Shown: one piece after another, positions 48,546 to 61,444 of the stretch
Position numbering within the stretch: the stretch's first letter is position 1
Layout: each line of letters starts with the position of its first letter
Assembly: GCA_013398055.1 (NCBI GenBank)
Contig: VZRS01014440.1
Location: forward strand, 1,014,129 to 1,078,128
DNA length: 64,000 bases
Source: Ifrita kowaldi
Lineage: Eukaryota > Chordata > Aves > Passeriformes > Cinclosomatidae
Direction: 5' to 3'
Program-made: the position numbers and the translations under genes
Notes under the pieces: model-generated
The model's database searches: none
The model's input: the letters and a program-made list of their open reading frames with translations, nothing else
Told to the model about the DNA's origin: nothing

Positions 48546-51500
48546 ACATGTAAGTGGCTGCCTTTATTTATTAAACTGTGGATTCCTACTTTTAGCAGTC
48601 TGTAATATTGAAATGGATTAATAATTCTCTAAGGTCAGATGAAATCTATAGAGTTTAGCCAGTTGGACTGCTTCTACAGCTTTCTTTTTTTTTTTTTTAA
48701 TTGTTCTGTGTAGTACATTCGTTATGCCTAGCTTTTCCAACTACAAAATAAACCACCGTGTGTTTCTGAGAGAATAAGAAAGATTAACTCATCCACTGGA
48801 GATTTTTCAAGTGTTTGTTTTAATAAAAGCAATTCTATTTCTCCTTTTCCCATGTTAGAAAAAAATCACATCTAGAATCTCTAATCTTAGCAGCGAAGGT
48901 TTGCTTGGCCTTTCTGTTGCCTAAATGTTGTGCTGATCGTGTTTAATGTTTTACTTTAGTAAAAGTGGTTTTTGTCTATGTTGGAGAGTAATATCTACCA
49001 TAAAGGTCATGACTTGTGAAGATATCTGAGGTGAAGTGAGTGGCACAAAACAGTAGGTAGCAAAGCATTGTACAATTCGGTGAACAGTAAGGTCAATTTC
49101 TTCATATCTACTTGTAGCTCAGCACAAGTGGATGGATGGAAAAAATCGCAATATCTGACTGGCATTCTGTAGCGGTTTAATGCAGAATAATAATAGAGTT
49201 TAAACTGCCAGTTTACCAAAAGTGTCATTCTGAGTGGGCAAGCACAGAAATGAGAAGCCAGCTGTCTGTCAGAAAAGTATTGCAAAAAGAATTGAAAAGT
49301 ATTAGTAGAACAGAAAATAAAACAGTAAACAGCACATTGCTTGTTAAACTAGGCGTCTGACATCCTAGATTTTCATACACATTTTGTCTTAAAACTTACT
49401 GGTCAGACTATTGCAGGAATTCTTTACTATTTAAACACTGTTAGTAGCTTTTTATAAAGCCAATTTACATCAGTAAAAGTCCCAAATAATCAACATCTGA
49501 ATTCAAAAGTTCATTTGCACTAGTAAAGTTCTTTAAAATAAATGAGTACTGAGATTATATATATTACCTCAAATACTCCACTCCATTGGAAAATTTGAAC
49601 AGTAAAGATTAACTCCCTAAATGCATAAGAAACATGAGGAAGAAACTCTAGTAAGGAGAAAGAGAGTTAAAAAGTAATAGAGGACAGTCAAAGAGGAATT
49701 TAACATATACTGATAAATATGCAGTGAAAATATCATTTTATGTCCTTAAAATCATTAAAAGAGGATGAACTTGCCTGGGAAAGCCATATATATACTTTCA
49801 CAACTTTTGTAATTTAAAAAAGTTGACAGGAACTTTTAAAGAAGTACAATGGTTTTGATCTGATCTTCCCAAATTTTTTATCAAATCCACTGATATAGAC
49901 AGCTTAGCGCTTGCAGGCAAATTCAGAAAGAAAGTGATTTTAGAACTTGGATAACATTTTTACAAGAATGTTTGTGGCATTACATGAAATACATTCACTA
50001 AGATGGGCTATCCTCATTGTATAAGGAAAGCTACTATATTTTAATGATTGTTAGGTTTTCTTACACAGTTTAGAATATTTGGTTGAGGTTTATTTTGTCC
50101 AGAAAATAGGTGATAAAATTTTTAATGTTTTTCATTGTATCATTTTTATTGTGTAGGTTAAACATGTTTTTAATGGTAGTTCAGAAACATAAATGCAGTG
50201 ATAGGATTTGTAAAACAATTTTTCTTTCAATATTTTTTGTTTCCCCGTGTCAGATAGCATAGCTCTGTAAAACTGTAGGGAAAATCTTGATTATGAAATT
50301 TACTTTATCTATAGGATTTCTAATTTTCTTCAAGATATCCGTTACAACACCCTCTGTCGGTTATCCTTCCATTGGAGTTTCCAGCAGAACCATATAATAT
50401 GAGGGTTTTGCACTGCACGTTTAAACCCCATGTTCCTTATTAAAAGCCATACAGCATAGTTCTTTTTCAGTGTTTCTGAACCGATCAACTTCTGGTTTTT
50501 TTTGATGTTGCAGGTGAAGTCGCTACATAGAAAGGAGTCTTGTTACTCATATTTCTATCTAACTCTTCACATCACTGTCATCCAGCTGTTTCACTATGTC
50601 TGCTGTGAAGGAAAAGCAGGAATCCCAGAAGCAGGTGATGGGAAGCATAGAGATGGAAATTAAAATGGCAGCTGGTGGCAGAAAGCTTTGTTGGTAATTG
50701 CTTATCTCGAATTTGAGTGGCAGCAGGGTCCACACAGATTAAAAGGCTAGTGTTCTGGCTATTTTCAATAAGAAATCTGGCAGTCAGATTTTCGGTTTAT
50801 GCCTAGCTTAGAAGAATACAGTTTTACCTCTACACAGTGAAATAGGAAGCTTTGTTACTCAGGGGAATATATCCTATGCATCACAGGGAATTCTTTCTTG
50901 AAAACCTTTTCAGATAGAACTGGTATAATTTCACACACTTGCTTTTTCTGAGTTAGAGGTTAGCAAAAACCTGGTAGATGCCAGTTCATGTGTTTCTCCT
51001 ACTAGCACAGCTTTTACTTTCATACTTCTAAGCAATGAAATTTGTTTTGGCTCATTGTTAGGTCAAACACCAATTATAAGTTAGTTTTCCTTGATGAAGA
51101 ACCACAGATTTTGTGCCAAAGATATTAAAATATCCTTCTTTTGGACAGAGGGTAATCATGGTAATGGTAACGAAGGAATTGTTTGTCATGTGAATGTAGT
51201 AATTCACACTTGGCTTGCTGCAGCATGAGAACATTCTTTTACAACAGACATTACCCATTGCTAGAAGCTGGCTGCCAGATTAAATGAATAAATGGTCTAA
51301 TCTAGTGTGGCAGCATATCTAAACTGAGTAAAATAAAATTAACTTTAGTGCTGTTATCAGTGTACTTGGCTGTTGTCTATGTGACAATTCTTTGGGAAAA
51401 TTATGATTGAATGCTCTCAAGGCAACAGTTCGAATACAAAGGGTAATGGACGCAGGAAAATAAGACAAAAGTGAACAAAATGGTGTGATCTTGTAGCTGC

Positions 51501-54500
51501 TGAGATGGCAGTGTCAGCAAGTTCTGATCTTTTCATTCAGTCTTGCAACATACACACAGTTTTTGACAAGCTGCCAAGCTCTAAATTTGACTGTTTCTAG
51601 CTACACTGTCTGTCTCAGATAATTTTTTTTTTTTCTTTTTTGCCTGGGTAATGCCCTTTTCTTCCTTGTCATGAGAAAAAGAAAACATCTCTTGCCAACC
51701 CAAATTTATAGATCAGGATAGAAGTAATCATAATTAAAATCTGTTAAGTCATACCAGTGTTCAGGGAGAAGGTTAGTGGTAGAAGTTTTCTCTATGCAGG
51801 GTATATTGACATAAACATCACAAGATAAAACCTGACAATCACACTTTCTTCTGAGTTCCAAATCAGCTTTTAGCTGCTTACCTGTGGTAGGGATTATGAA
51901 GTACATAAACTTTCAATTCTAACTATTAGTTCTGTTTTTTGTTTTCCCAAATCACTTAACAATATTAATGAAAAATATTAAAAAGTAAAATATAGCCTCA
52001 ATTTTATAAACTTCCTTCCCTACATATGAGATTTTTTTTTAAACTGCAATTTTAATCCTTATTTTGCCCTTCAGTTCCTTCAAAATTGATAGATAGTTGT
52101 AGAACACTGTTAGAGTCCACAGACTAATTTCCTGTATGAAATTCTAACAAGGGTTAAGAAAAGAGCAATTGCTGAATTATTAGGTAATCACATTAATTTA
52201 CTCTCTTCAACAGCAGTATTATCTGAGATCTCAAACACCAGAAGAATTTATGTAAAAATAGTATATTAGTTACCTTCTTCTGAAGTTAGGTCTAGAAACT
52301 CACTATCAAATGAGTGAACAGACTTTTTAGTAACAGGAGAAGAATGAGGCAAATTTCAAGGGTTGCAGTAGTCTATGCAGTAAAAGACATTAATGTCTAG
52401 AAGTACCTCAGTGGTTTCTCACTACAGCTGCAATTCTGAAGCTGTTCAATCATTTGTAGCACTTCGAGAAAGCACGAAAATTCTCGGTTTTTTTCAGTAT
52501 TCATGTCTTTTTCTAAAACCAAGATGAGAAATTTGCTCTACAGTTTATTTAAAAAATAATGAATGTAAGATTTTATATTGTTTTGCATAATTTTCATTAT
52601 TTTGAGAAATTAAAGATAAGAATAACACACTACATTCTCAGATATAACCTGAGGGAAATATGTACTGCAGATTATCTTTAACAGACATCACACACAACAG
52701 TGTGCCCCCACAAAATAACCTGCTAGATATAAGGTGTTACGTAATGACTGTTTAAAGAAGAGTGACAGAGAAGCTCTTAAACACACTGAACCTGCATCTG
52801 CTTTCAGTGGTACATCATTCCGTATGTAGTCTCACTGAAACCAATTGTGGACAGAATTATTTTGCTAAATTTTGAAAAAAATTATCTAAAACATGCGTGT
52901 TTGAACATATGTATTTATCTATATTGAATTTCTGCACAGGACTTTTAAATATCTGTGTAAAAGTGGACATATGTTTTAGCTGAGCAAAGACTAGAGGATC
53001 TATTCACCTAAATGTAAATTTTTGGTGACTATTTGGGAAAAATCAACTGAAATAGAATGACATGAGAAGAAAAAAGTTACAATTATCTGTCTGCCCTGCA
53101 AGTAAGGAAGGAGCTCTAGCAAGCCGCTCTTAAATGACACAAACACTCAGGTTATAAAATGAAGGCATAGCTATTCCACATTACTTTTTCATGTCCTTTT
53201 GTGAGGTAGAATGCCACTAAGTTAGATTGATGGACCCGCTGGGAATCTGTCTAAAGCTTATTGCTCTCTTGCACGTATACTGCTGGTGTTTTCACAGATG
53301 TATGGGAAATTACAGCACAGCAGCAGTAGCAAGTTTATAGGTGAGATCAAGGGATTCTGAACTGTGAGGGAACACCTGGCCTTTGTGAAAAACTAGCAGT
53401 TGATGCTCCCATTTGCTATCTGCAGCCTTTCCAAAAAGGAACCTACTTAAGACTGTGGTCTACTTAAGAGTATTAGGAAGTCTCCGAGGTCTGCTTAAGA
53501 GTGCTAATATAGGAAGGATATACATCTACACTTCAGATTGTTAGATGACAAAGATTTTCAGTATTTTGAAAGAATCTGAGAACACATTATATAGAGAGTT
53601 TTGCTCTGATTTTTCTTTCTGAAACACAATAGAACTGGAGAGAGATGACTACTGGAAGACCAAAGGATTTAGTAAAAGGCGTAAATGAATCTTCTCAGTC
53701 TGAGATGCAAGTAATGACCTCCAATATGCTGATATTAATTTGTGAAAAATACTGTCCTCTGGGGTTCTGCAGATCCTTACAGATTTGGTGGCTTAATGAC
53801 TGGCCCAGTCTGTGGCTTAATGGCTGACCTGAATGGAGGGCAAAACAAAACTTTATTATTTGGAAGAGAGGAAAAAAAGCAGTAAAGGCACCTTCCCTAT
53901 CAGAGTGCAGAAAAGGTGGTGTTAGCTCCATTAATCTTTGTAATGACTGCCTGCTACCTGTCCCCATAAGCTTCCTCTGGGGCATTGTAAACTGCAGTAG
54001 GCACATTGGCTGAACAAGAAATCCTTCTCCTTTCTAAGTGAAAAGCCAGAAACTGGACCTGAGGGTTTGCCTCATGATCCTCAAGAAAATGAACTTCCAT
54101 TAACTTTTCTGTAGTCTGTGCTTTATCATGACTTTAATGGTTTAATGATTTAATGGTCCTTGTAATTCTGTTTGCAGATAATGTGGCACTTGGCTTCACT
54201 GCAGTTTGTATTTGAATATAAAATTTTTCATGTTACAGCTTTCATACATGAGAATTTGTGTCCATAAAATGTGTTTAGGCTATCTATAACTTTTTTCCTT
54301 CAACAGATTGCTTATGCATGATGAAAAATAATTTTTTTACTTGGTTATTAATTTTTCCCCTCTACTTTCCATCACTTAAAAAAGCTTGGTTTTCTGTGAA
54401 TACATGGAACACTTTTCAAAGAAAATGAAAATGAAAATGAGATGGGTGTGTTTTATAGCTGCCTTTCCTTATAAAATAAATATATACATCTCTTCTAAAA

Positions 54501-57500
54501 GATAACTGCTGTTCAGCATCCCTTAGATGCAGCAATCATCTTAATTAAATTTGCAAATGATCTCCTAAACAGTGACTTATAAGATGTTAATGCTGTAGTA
54601 AACACAGAAAATTGTGTAATAAATATATAAAATACCTAAATATGAATTAAGTTCTCGAGTTAATACAAATAATTTTAAGTTAGGTTTCTGGAGAGAGGAG
54701 GTTCATGTTTGGAAAAAAATCCATTTATCAGCCCAAATACACTTGACTTAGATGTTTGCTAGTCTCAGCAGGAGTGGCACATCCCATATCAGTAGTCCCT
54801 GCACAAGAAGTATTGCAGCAAATTATATTTTTGATTGCGTGTGTGGAGTTTGTTTTTTGTTTATTTGTTTGTGGGTTTTTTTAAGAAATCAAAGAAACAG
54901 ACCTTTGTTAAAATCTAGGTGTCAGAAGACATTTATATATGCATATACATATACATGTTCTCCTATGTGATAGGTGGCATATTTCTCTACATTCTGCTCA
55001 CAATTTTTCTCCCTAAACTTTTCCATATCAATAAGAGGTAATTTTTTCTATAGTATAAGGATTGTTTATGGAGTGTCTGCCTGCAATAACCAGTTATCTC
55101 TGGAGAGCAGGTATCCAATTTTTTTCTGCTTGGACAGGAAAGAAGCGCAAGGTCTGTCAAAATGACAGACGCACACAAATTGTAGCAGGCCCTTCAGTTA
55201 ATTCATCATACAGGTCTAATTGTAAATAGAAAAAACCCCAGTTTTAAACCCTGTAGTGAAAGTAGTATTCATTGGGGCAATTTTTGCCCCACATGGTGAA
55301 AAGTTTTCTTATCTCCTTGGAGAGTTCAGCTATACTGCATTGCAATGCCAGCATATAACTCCATATATTAATACCATCTTTGGAATATCTAATATTTTTG
55401 GACTTACTATAAGTATCTTTGCCACTCAGTATAAAAAAATCTTTGCTTTTAAACAAGGCAGTGAAGGGATGACCTTCACTGAGCAAACACTCCACAGACA
55501 GGCTGGAACACAATCCTAAGCCCCCTGATTCCTCAGTAGCTACTACCAGAGAAAGAATGAAACCTTTCAATCTCCTTTCCACCAACAAAAGTCCCCCTTA
55601 AGCCTAGGCTGCTCATCTGATGAATCCATTCGGGGGTGATGGTGGGAGCTGGGGAACTTCTCTGTGGAGGACTCTGCATAAATATCTTGTGGCAAGATGT
55701 CATCCGTATTCTAGGCAATAGCATCCACATATGCCAAATATTTTTAAAAGAGAGCATAATCCAAAAGCATATCAAATTAATTATATTGTTTCACTTATGC
55801 CTTGCAGCCACTTTCTTAATGAACATTTCATCTCCTCTAATTTATCTTAAAAACCCAAATTAGGTGTCTTCACTCCATGTGCAGATGCAATTAGGTCAAA
55901 TGGAAGGTTTTCTTGAATTGAATAGCCAAGTCATATGTATACCTGTGCACTTCCACATGAGATTTTCCCTTTCACTCATACATGTCTACAACAAGATTTA
56001 CATCCGCAGAAATTCAATTTGAACATTCGTTTTCTGCCATGAAGGATGCATAAATCCAGAATTAACTCCGAGAATCTGAAGATACTCAGATCTTGCATTT
56101 TTATGACAGTAATAATGCCAAATTTTCTTCTTAATTAAGATATCCTAATTTCACCTAAGAGAAGCAAAATTCAGCAATTTTTTATGCTAATTGAGGATCC
56201 ATCAATCTCACAAACAGCATGTTATTAATTCAAAGACAGTCAAAATAATCACACATCTCAGAGATTGTAGTATGCAGTTGCTGACACTGATGACAGAACA
56301 CATTTCTTTAGTAAGCCTTCTGTCACATGTTGGTGGTTATTCTGCCCTTAAAATAAAAAAAAAAAATCCCTTAATAACAGAATTAAACTTACATTGTCAG
56401 TCAAAACAGCCAATAAATCAACACTCTCTCTAGTCTCCTGACTCAAATTTAATTTTGTTGCCTGACTATGCAGGACACTTTTAAATAAGAAAAATAACAA
56501 ATAATAAAATTTCCTGAGGCCCAAATTTGCATCAGCTGTAAGGTCCACTATCTCCTTTTTTTCTTCTTTGTGTATTAACTCACTTTCTGGCTTATTCAAA
56601 AGAACCAATACATTTAAAAATTTGAAGCATCAGCTTACCAAGTATTTTAGGAGTTAATTACGTCAAATATAGTGCTGGGCAAAAGCAGATTCCACCTCCA
56701 TAGTTCATTCACATCTCAGTATGTCACATCTCCCTGGAATTCCATATCTTGATGTTTAAAGTATGGGTGACATATGATTTATATTGGTTTTGCACCTGAC
56801 ATTTATTTGTTTCTCTTCTCTGACAAGATGAGAAAACAATGTGTCTCGTCTTGTCTCAACGCATACCACTCAAATTCTGGCTTACAAAAGTGGAGAAACG
56901 TGCATCTTTTTGTCATATACATGGTTCACTGACAATCAGTTTAGATATTTGTGGACAAGAATATACCCACCATATTGTTCAGTATACACTGGGCTTTCTC
57001 TTTCACTCAAAGCCTTTAGAGTGTACAGGACAGACACCAGGTTCAGTAGTTATTTTTGTTCCTTCAGATTTCATAGAAATATCTTGCTTTTGGCAGTTCA
57101 TATACAAGTCGAGACAATTCTGCCAGGTATTGCCACTAGTGACTTCACACGTCTTAGCGAGCTAGTGAGCAGCTTGACTACTGTTGAGGAGACCTTTTTC
57201 ATCCATTTTGGCAGGAAGCAGTGGAACACATTTCAGAACAGTCAATGAAATTTAGGTTAGACTGACACAAATTAAGAGTAAAATTCTCTTGAAGACCTCA
57301 ACAGCAGCTCAGAGAAAAGTACAGAATGAGTTTAGATGGTAATACAGGCAAACACAACTGTACACAGAGAATATACAGCAATGTCAGAATTGGCTATATC
57401 CATGCAGCATTCAGCAAATGTTGTAATTTTACCACTGTAAAAATCAGTGATTCTGAGTGTTAAAAGTTGGAATTGCTGCTTGTGGTATTGTTTGTCTCAC

Positions 57501-60489
57501 TAAAGAAGACAGCATAGGGACCAATTAACTCATGTTATCTTTGGTTGGTCTCAGGACATCACTCAAGCAGAAATCAGGTAGCTTTTGTTTAGAGGCTGGA
57601 TTTCTAAACTCATTGGTTTTGCACATGTCCTGGCAGGAGTAGGATATTATGAGGGCTGAAAACAGCAGCCCTGGAAATATTTGAGAGAACCACCCCTTTA
57701 AATATATATTTCACATTTTAATTATAGATTTTATTACATATTTATTCACATATTTGCAAGATGTCCTAATTGTTCTCGTTAATATGCTAAGATGTTGATT
57801 GCTGATAAATTTAATATATGCATACCATATTATTATTGTGATTTAAAATTGCATTATTAATTGACCTAAACTGTCTAATTTCTCTTTCCATCACTAACCT
57901 GTAAGCTTGCGGAAAAATGGCCTCAGCGTTCTCTGTCAATGTTTCGAAAACACTATCAATTTCTGTCAAACTCCTAATGTTGATAATTTATCAACTTCCA
58001 TTTCTGTGAAGCTGTACTTCAACAAAGGCCAAAATCAGCAACCATTCTTTCGGCCAAGACTCTATCATACTAGTCGAAGCCAGCTTTCATTTAAATTTTA
58101 CCTCAAACCCAAAAGTCAATAGCCGAAATAGATTGAATCTGAAGAAAGGGATCTGTCTACAAGAATTGTGGGAAGGAGAGCAAAACTAGAACCATGTTGT
58201 TCCAAATCAGAAGAGTAAAAGAGAGATTTTTCTGACCACTTTTTGGCAGGAGAGGGAAGAACACCGGATGGGCTCAGTCTCGCCTCCTGTCTCAATATGT
58301 GTAGTCTCCAATGTAGGGATGCTCTAAATCAAATCTGTTTGGAAAAAATGCCAAATGGACATAGGCTGTTAAAGTGAGTAATTGGCAATGTCATTGTGAT
58401 TGATACGGTCTATTGGTGAAACTTGCAATTCACATCTTTCTACTGATTTTCAGTCATTTTCACAGCCATCTGGTTTAGGTTACGTTTTAAAATATTCAAA
58501 GTTAATACAAGTAAGAGAATTTTCAGGTATACTGCTCTGAAGAAGAGAGAAAAGGTATAAATGGTAGCTGAAATGCAGTCAGTATTTTACATGTTTATAT
58601 TTTGAGTGCAATTGAAGTTTCATATAAGCTCAGAATGGTAATATTTAACTTTACCATATTATATCATGCAACATAGCTTTATATGACAGCTTAGTGTTAT
58701 TTTGGAAAAAATCCCAAACCTTTAAATTCAATATTTCAAATACTCTAGAAGCAATAAACTGATGTATAGCTTGAAAACTAATTTGAAGTTCTTCTTAGAC
58801 GCTGTATAGTCACTATTTTATATACCAAGCATTTTTTCATATAGATAAATGGAAGTTATATTCAGAAAATATCACAAAGGAAAATAATATGCCTTTTGCC
58901 TAGAAAAAATTTAAAAATACTTTACAGCCTAGATAGAAGGCAGATCTACATGTCCTGCTCTTCCTTAAAGCAGTTTTGCTTATTTTACCTATTTCCAATG
59001 TAAAAAATAATTTTTCCTACTGAAGTTTTTTATAAAATAAAAAATTACCTGGATAGTCCAGTGGCAATTTTATTAATATTGCTCTATACTTGTAATTACA
59101 AGGTTTAGGTTATAAATATTTGCTTAACTCTAACAATTTGAGAAAAAATATTACATTCGAAGTATATCATTAATAATAATCTGGAGGACTGGTTTTTTTA
59201 TGTTCAACTGGCTAATTTATCAGGATAATCTTAAGGAAAGTACAACACATTTTTGGTAAGAAACAAAATAGAAATAAGGCAATACTTTTCCATCTAGAAG
59301 TTTTCTACTGAAACCATGAAAAATCTCCTCAATTTGGCCCATTTGAAAAGTACACTGTGATTTGAACATAAACAATAGGGACTGGTGTGTATCTCAGAGG
59401 AGATATCTGTTTCAGGTGTACTGTGATTATTCCATCCTCGGATAACAGAAGCCTAAGATGTCTGTTGCCTTGACTGTGCCGCATGGCTGACAAGGTTTGC
59501 TCTGGAAACAGGATGGAACATAGGAACTGAAAGTGGAATTTTTATTTCTTTTAGAAAGAATAATAAATTTGATCCACAAATCAGATTCAGATCTTTTCAC
59601 ATGTGCACACACAGTCTTAATTTTCTTGTTGCACTGAAAAGTGGTCTGTTTTCTTATAGAACTGCTATACATTTTGTTCATATCTGTTACCAATGGAAAA
59701 TTGATTCATGCACTTGAATATCCTTCAGGTAGATGCTTGTACCACACATGAGAACTAATGAGAAAAAGTAAAATAATTATGGGAAGTACATTCAAGTTTG
59801 AAGCAAAATTGTGATTAAAGAACATTTTTTTCAGACCTCTGAGCATGGCTAGAGATATTTTCTCTCTTACTCAAATTCACCAAATTTATGGCAGAATGCT
59901 AGTAGTTATTCTGAAATATTTGAATAGATTTTTTTTTCTAAATTAAATTATTTAGAACAACGGAAAGAAGAAAGTAAAAATATTTGTATGCTCACAAATA
60001 AATAATTTTGAATTGATAAGAAAAGTGCTACAGAATAGTGCAGAAATATTTCAGAAACTTATCTGTAATTAAAAAGTTAAATGCAAAACAACAGTAGAAA
60101 TTTTAGAGTAATAAATTTTAAAGCTTTCTCCAGAGATGTGTGTACTTGTGGAATTCTAGAAAAAAATCCTTGTTTCCTAGGCAAAGAGCCATCTGGTAGT
60201 CTGACTGGATTTAGATTAAATCTAGGATTTTAAAATTTATAAGTGTTACTACTTGTACTCAGACCTGCCATTCTGCATAACTCATGTTGCATCCAAAGAG
60301 GAAAGCACCTTGTTTTCTGTCAACCTTAGTGGAACACCTGTTTTTTCCCCAACTGTTTGGTATTTAATGAAATACTTCCTAACATATGTTACCACCTGCC
60401 CCCACGCAGTTGAGAGTAACCCAGGAATTGTTAATAGATCCCTTGGGGCTGACTCGAGTGAAATGACACTGAATGATTGGTGTTTGTAA
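48546..60489. other. AT-rich non-coding DNA, no gene seen
   Basis: Twelve kilobases without a recognised gene or interspersed repeat. It contains an oligo-T run at 48685-48698 and a triple GAAAAT at 54421-54438. The longest open frame of the window (135 codons, 56841-57248, plus) lies here and overlaps another plus-strand frame of 108 codons (56839-57165). Neither has a domain, a consistent codon pattern or convincing splice context, and I treat both as chance. Confidence 0.6.
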
Positions 60490-60555
60490 ATACATACATA
60501 CATACATATGTACATACATACATACATACATATATATATGTATATATATATGTAG
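60490..60555 (+). repeat. Microsatellite (ACAT)n grading into (AT)n
   Basis: Perfect and near-perfect TACA units, interrupted by one TATG, pass into alternating TA with single TATG interruptions. It is likely length-polymorphic. The open frame at 60282-60527 on the opposite strand starts in the repeat and is an artefact. Confidence 0.95.
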
Positions 60556-61194
60556 GTTTTATTCTAGAACAAATTTTTTGCAGTTGAAAGCAGGTATGTA
60601 GCCATTTTGGTTATTACTCTGTACAGAAATATAACAATATGAAAGCATAAAAATATTACTTAAGAAAATGTATAAGGGGAAAGAAAGAATGAGAGAAAAG
60701 TCCAGCCATTACACACCCGAAAACTCACCTGTCTTGAGGGGTACAAACCTGGCCTCAATAAAGCACTGCCACCTCCAGAATTGGGCAAATTTTTTGACTT
60801 ATTAATCATTAATAGTCCAGTCTCTCACAACATATTATCAAGCATTTATAGAAAACTAAAGAAATTAAATAAGGTCCTTCTAAAGCAGTAAATGAAAAAT
60901 TTTCTGTACATTATATCAGCAATAAATATTTACTGGGCTTTTTGGGTATTTTTTAGTTGGAGTAAATAATAGATGACCCTTTATTTGTATAGTTTATAAG
61001 CAATGCTTATACAGCACACTTCTTTGCAATATACAGTGATTCTCTAAGCCAAAGTATCACACCCTTTAGGAAATCAAAGAAAGATGGTATCCTTACTATC
61101 TTCTTGCCACATTTCAGGTCCTGTGTGCCAGAAACTTCCCATGTCAAGGTATGGAGTACAGGAAGGAGAGATGGCCTTTGTTTTCCCAAGTCAC
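60556..61194. other. AT-rich non-coding DNA, no gene seen
   Basis: No gene recognised. A strong-looking 5' splice-site match (minus strand, ACAG followed by GTGAGT, near 60728) exists but has no credible exon attached. The DNA just before the LTR fragment (61090-61194) may belong to its missing 5' part but I cannot show that. Confidence 0.55.
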
Positions 61195-61444
61195 TGTTTA
61201 TGCGTGATGGAGCCCTGCTTTCCAGGGACTGAACACCTGCTTGCCAATTAGAAGCAGTGGATGAATTCCTTTTTTTTTTGCTTAGCTTGTATGTATAACT
61301 TCTGCTTTACCGTTTAAACTGTCTTTATCTCAACCCGACAGTTTTCAGTTTTTTACTCTTCCAGTTCACTCCCTCATCCCACTGGGGGTGAGTTAGTGAG
61401 TGACTGGGTGGTGCCTAGTTGCCATCTGGGGTTAAATCACAACA
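61195..61444 (+). mobile_element. Avian endogenous retroviral LTR, 3' portion
   Basis: The order GATGGAGCCCTGCTTTCCAG, GGATGAATTCC, TTTGCTTAGCTTG, TTTAAACTGTCTTTATCTCA and ACCCGACAGTTTTC, then CATCCCACTGGGGGTGAGTT, GAGTGACTGGGTGGTGCCTA, GTTGCCATCTGGGGTTAAAT and the terminal CACAACA, follows an LTR type widespread in bird genomes. In better-kept copies the TTTAAACTGTC site reads ATTAAACTGTC and probably serves for polyadenylation; here that signal is mutated. The terminus at CA (61443-61444) fits an LTR end. No retroviral coding sequence is seen nearby, so this is a truncated solo LTR. Confidence 0.72.

Noticed and set aside
56839..57248. Two overlapping plus-strand open frames of 108 and 135 codons, the latter the longest in the window
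   Set aside because: No domain, family resemblance or consistent codon use. Two frames being open together points to a chance lack of stops, not to coding.
60680..60800. Minus-strand exon suggested by a strong 5' splice-site match near 60728
   Set aside because: No pyrimidine-tract acceptor or sensible reading frame upstream; isolated donor-like matches are common.
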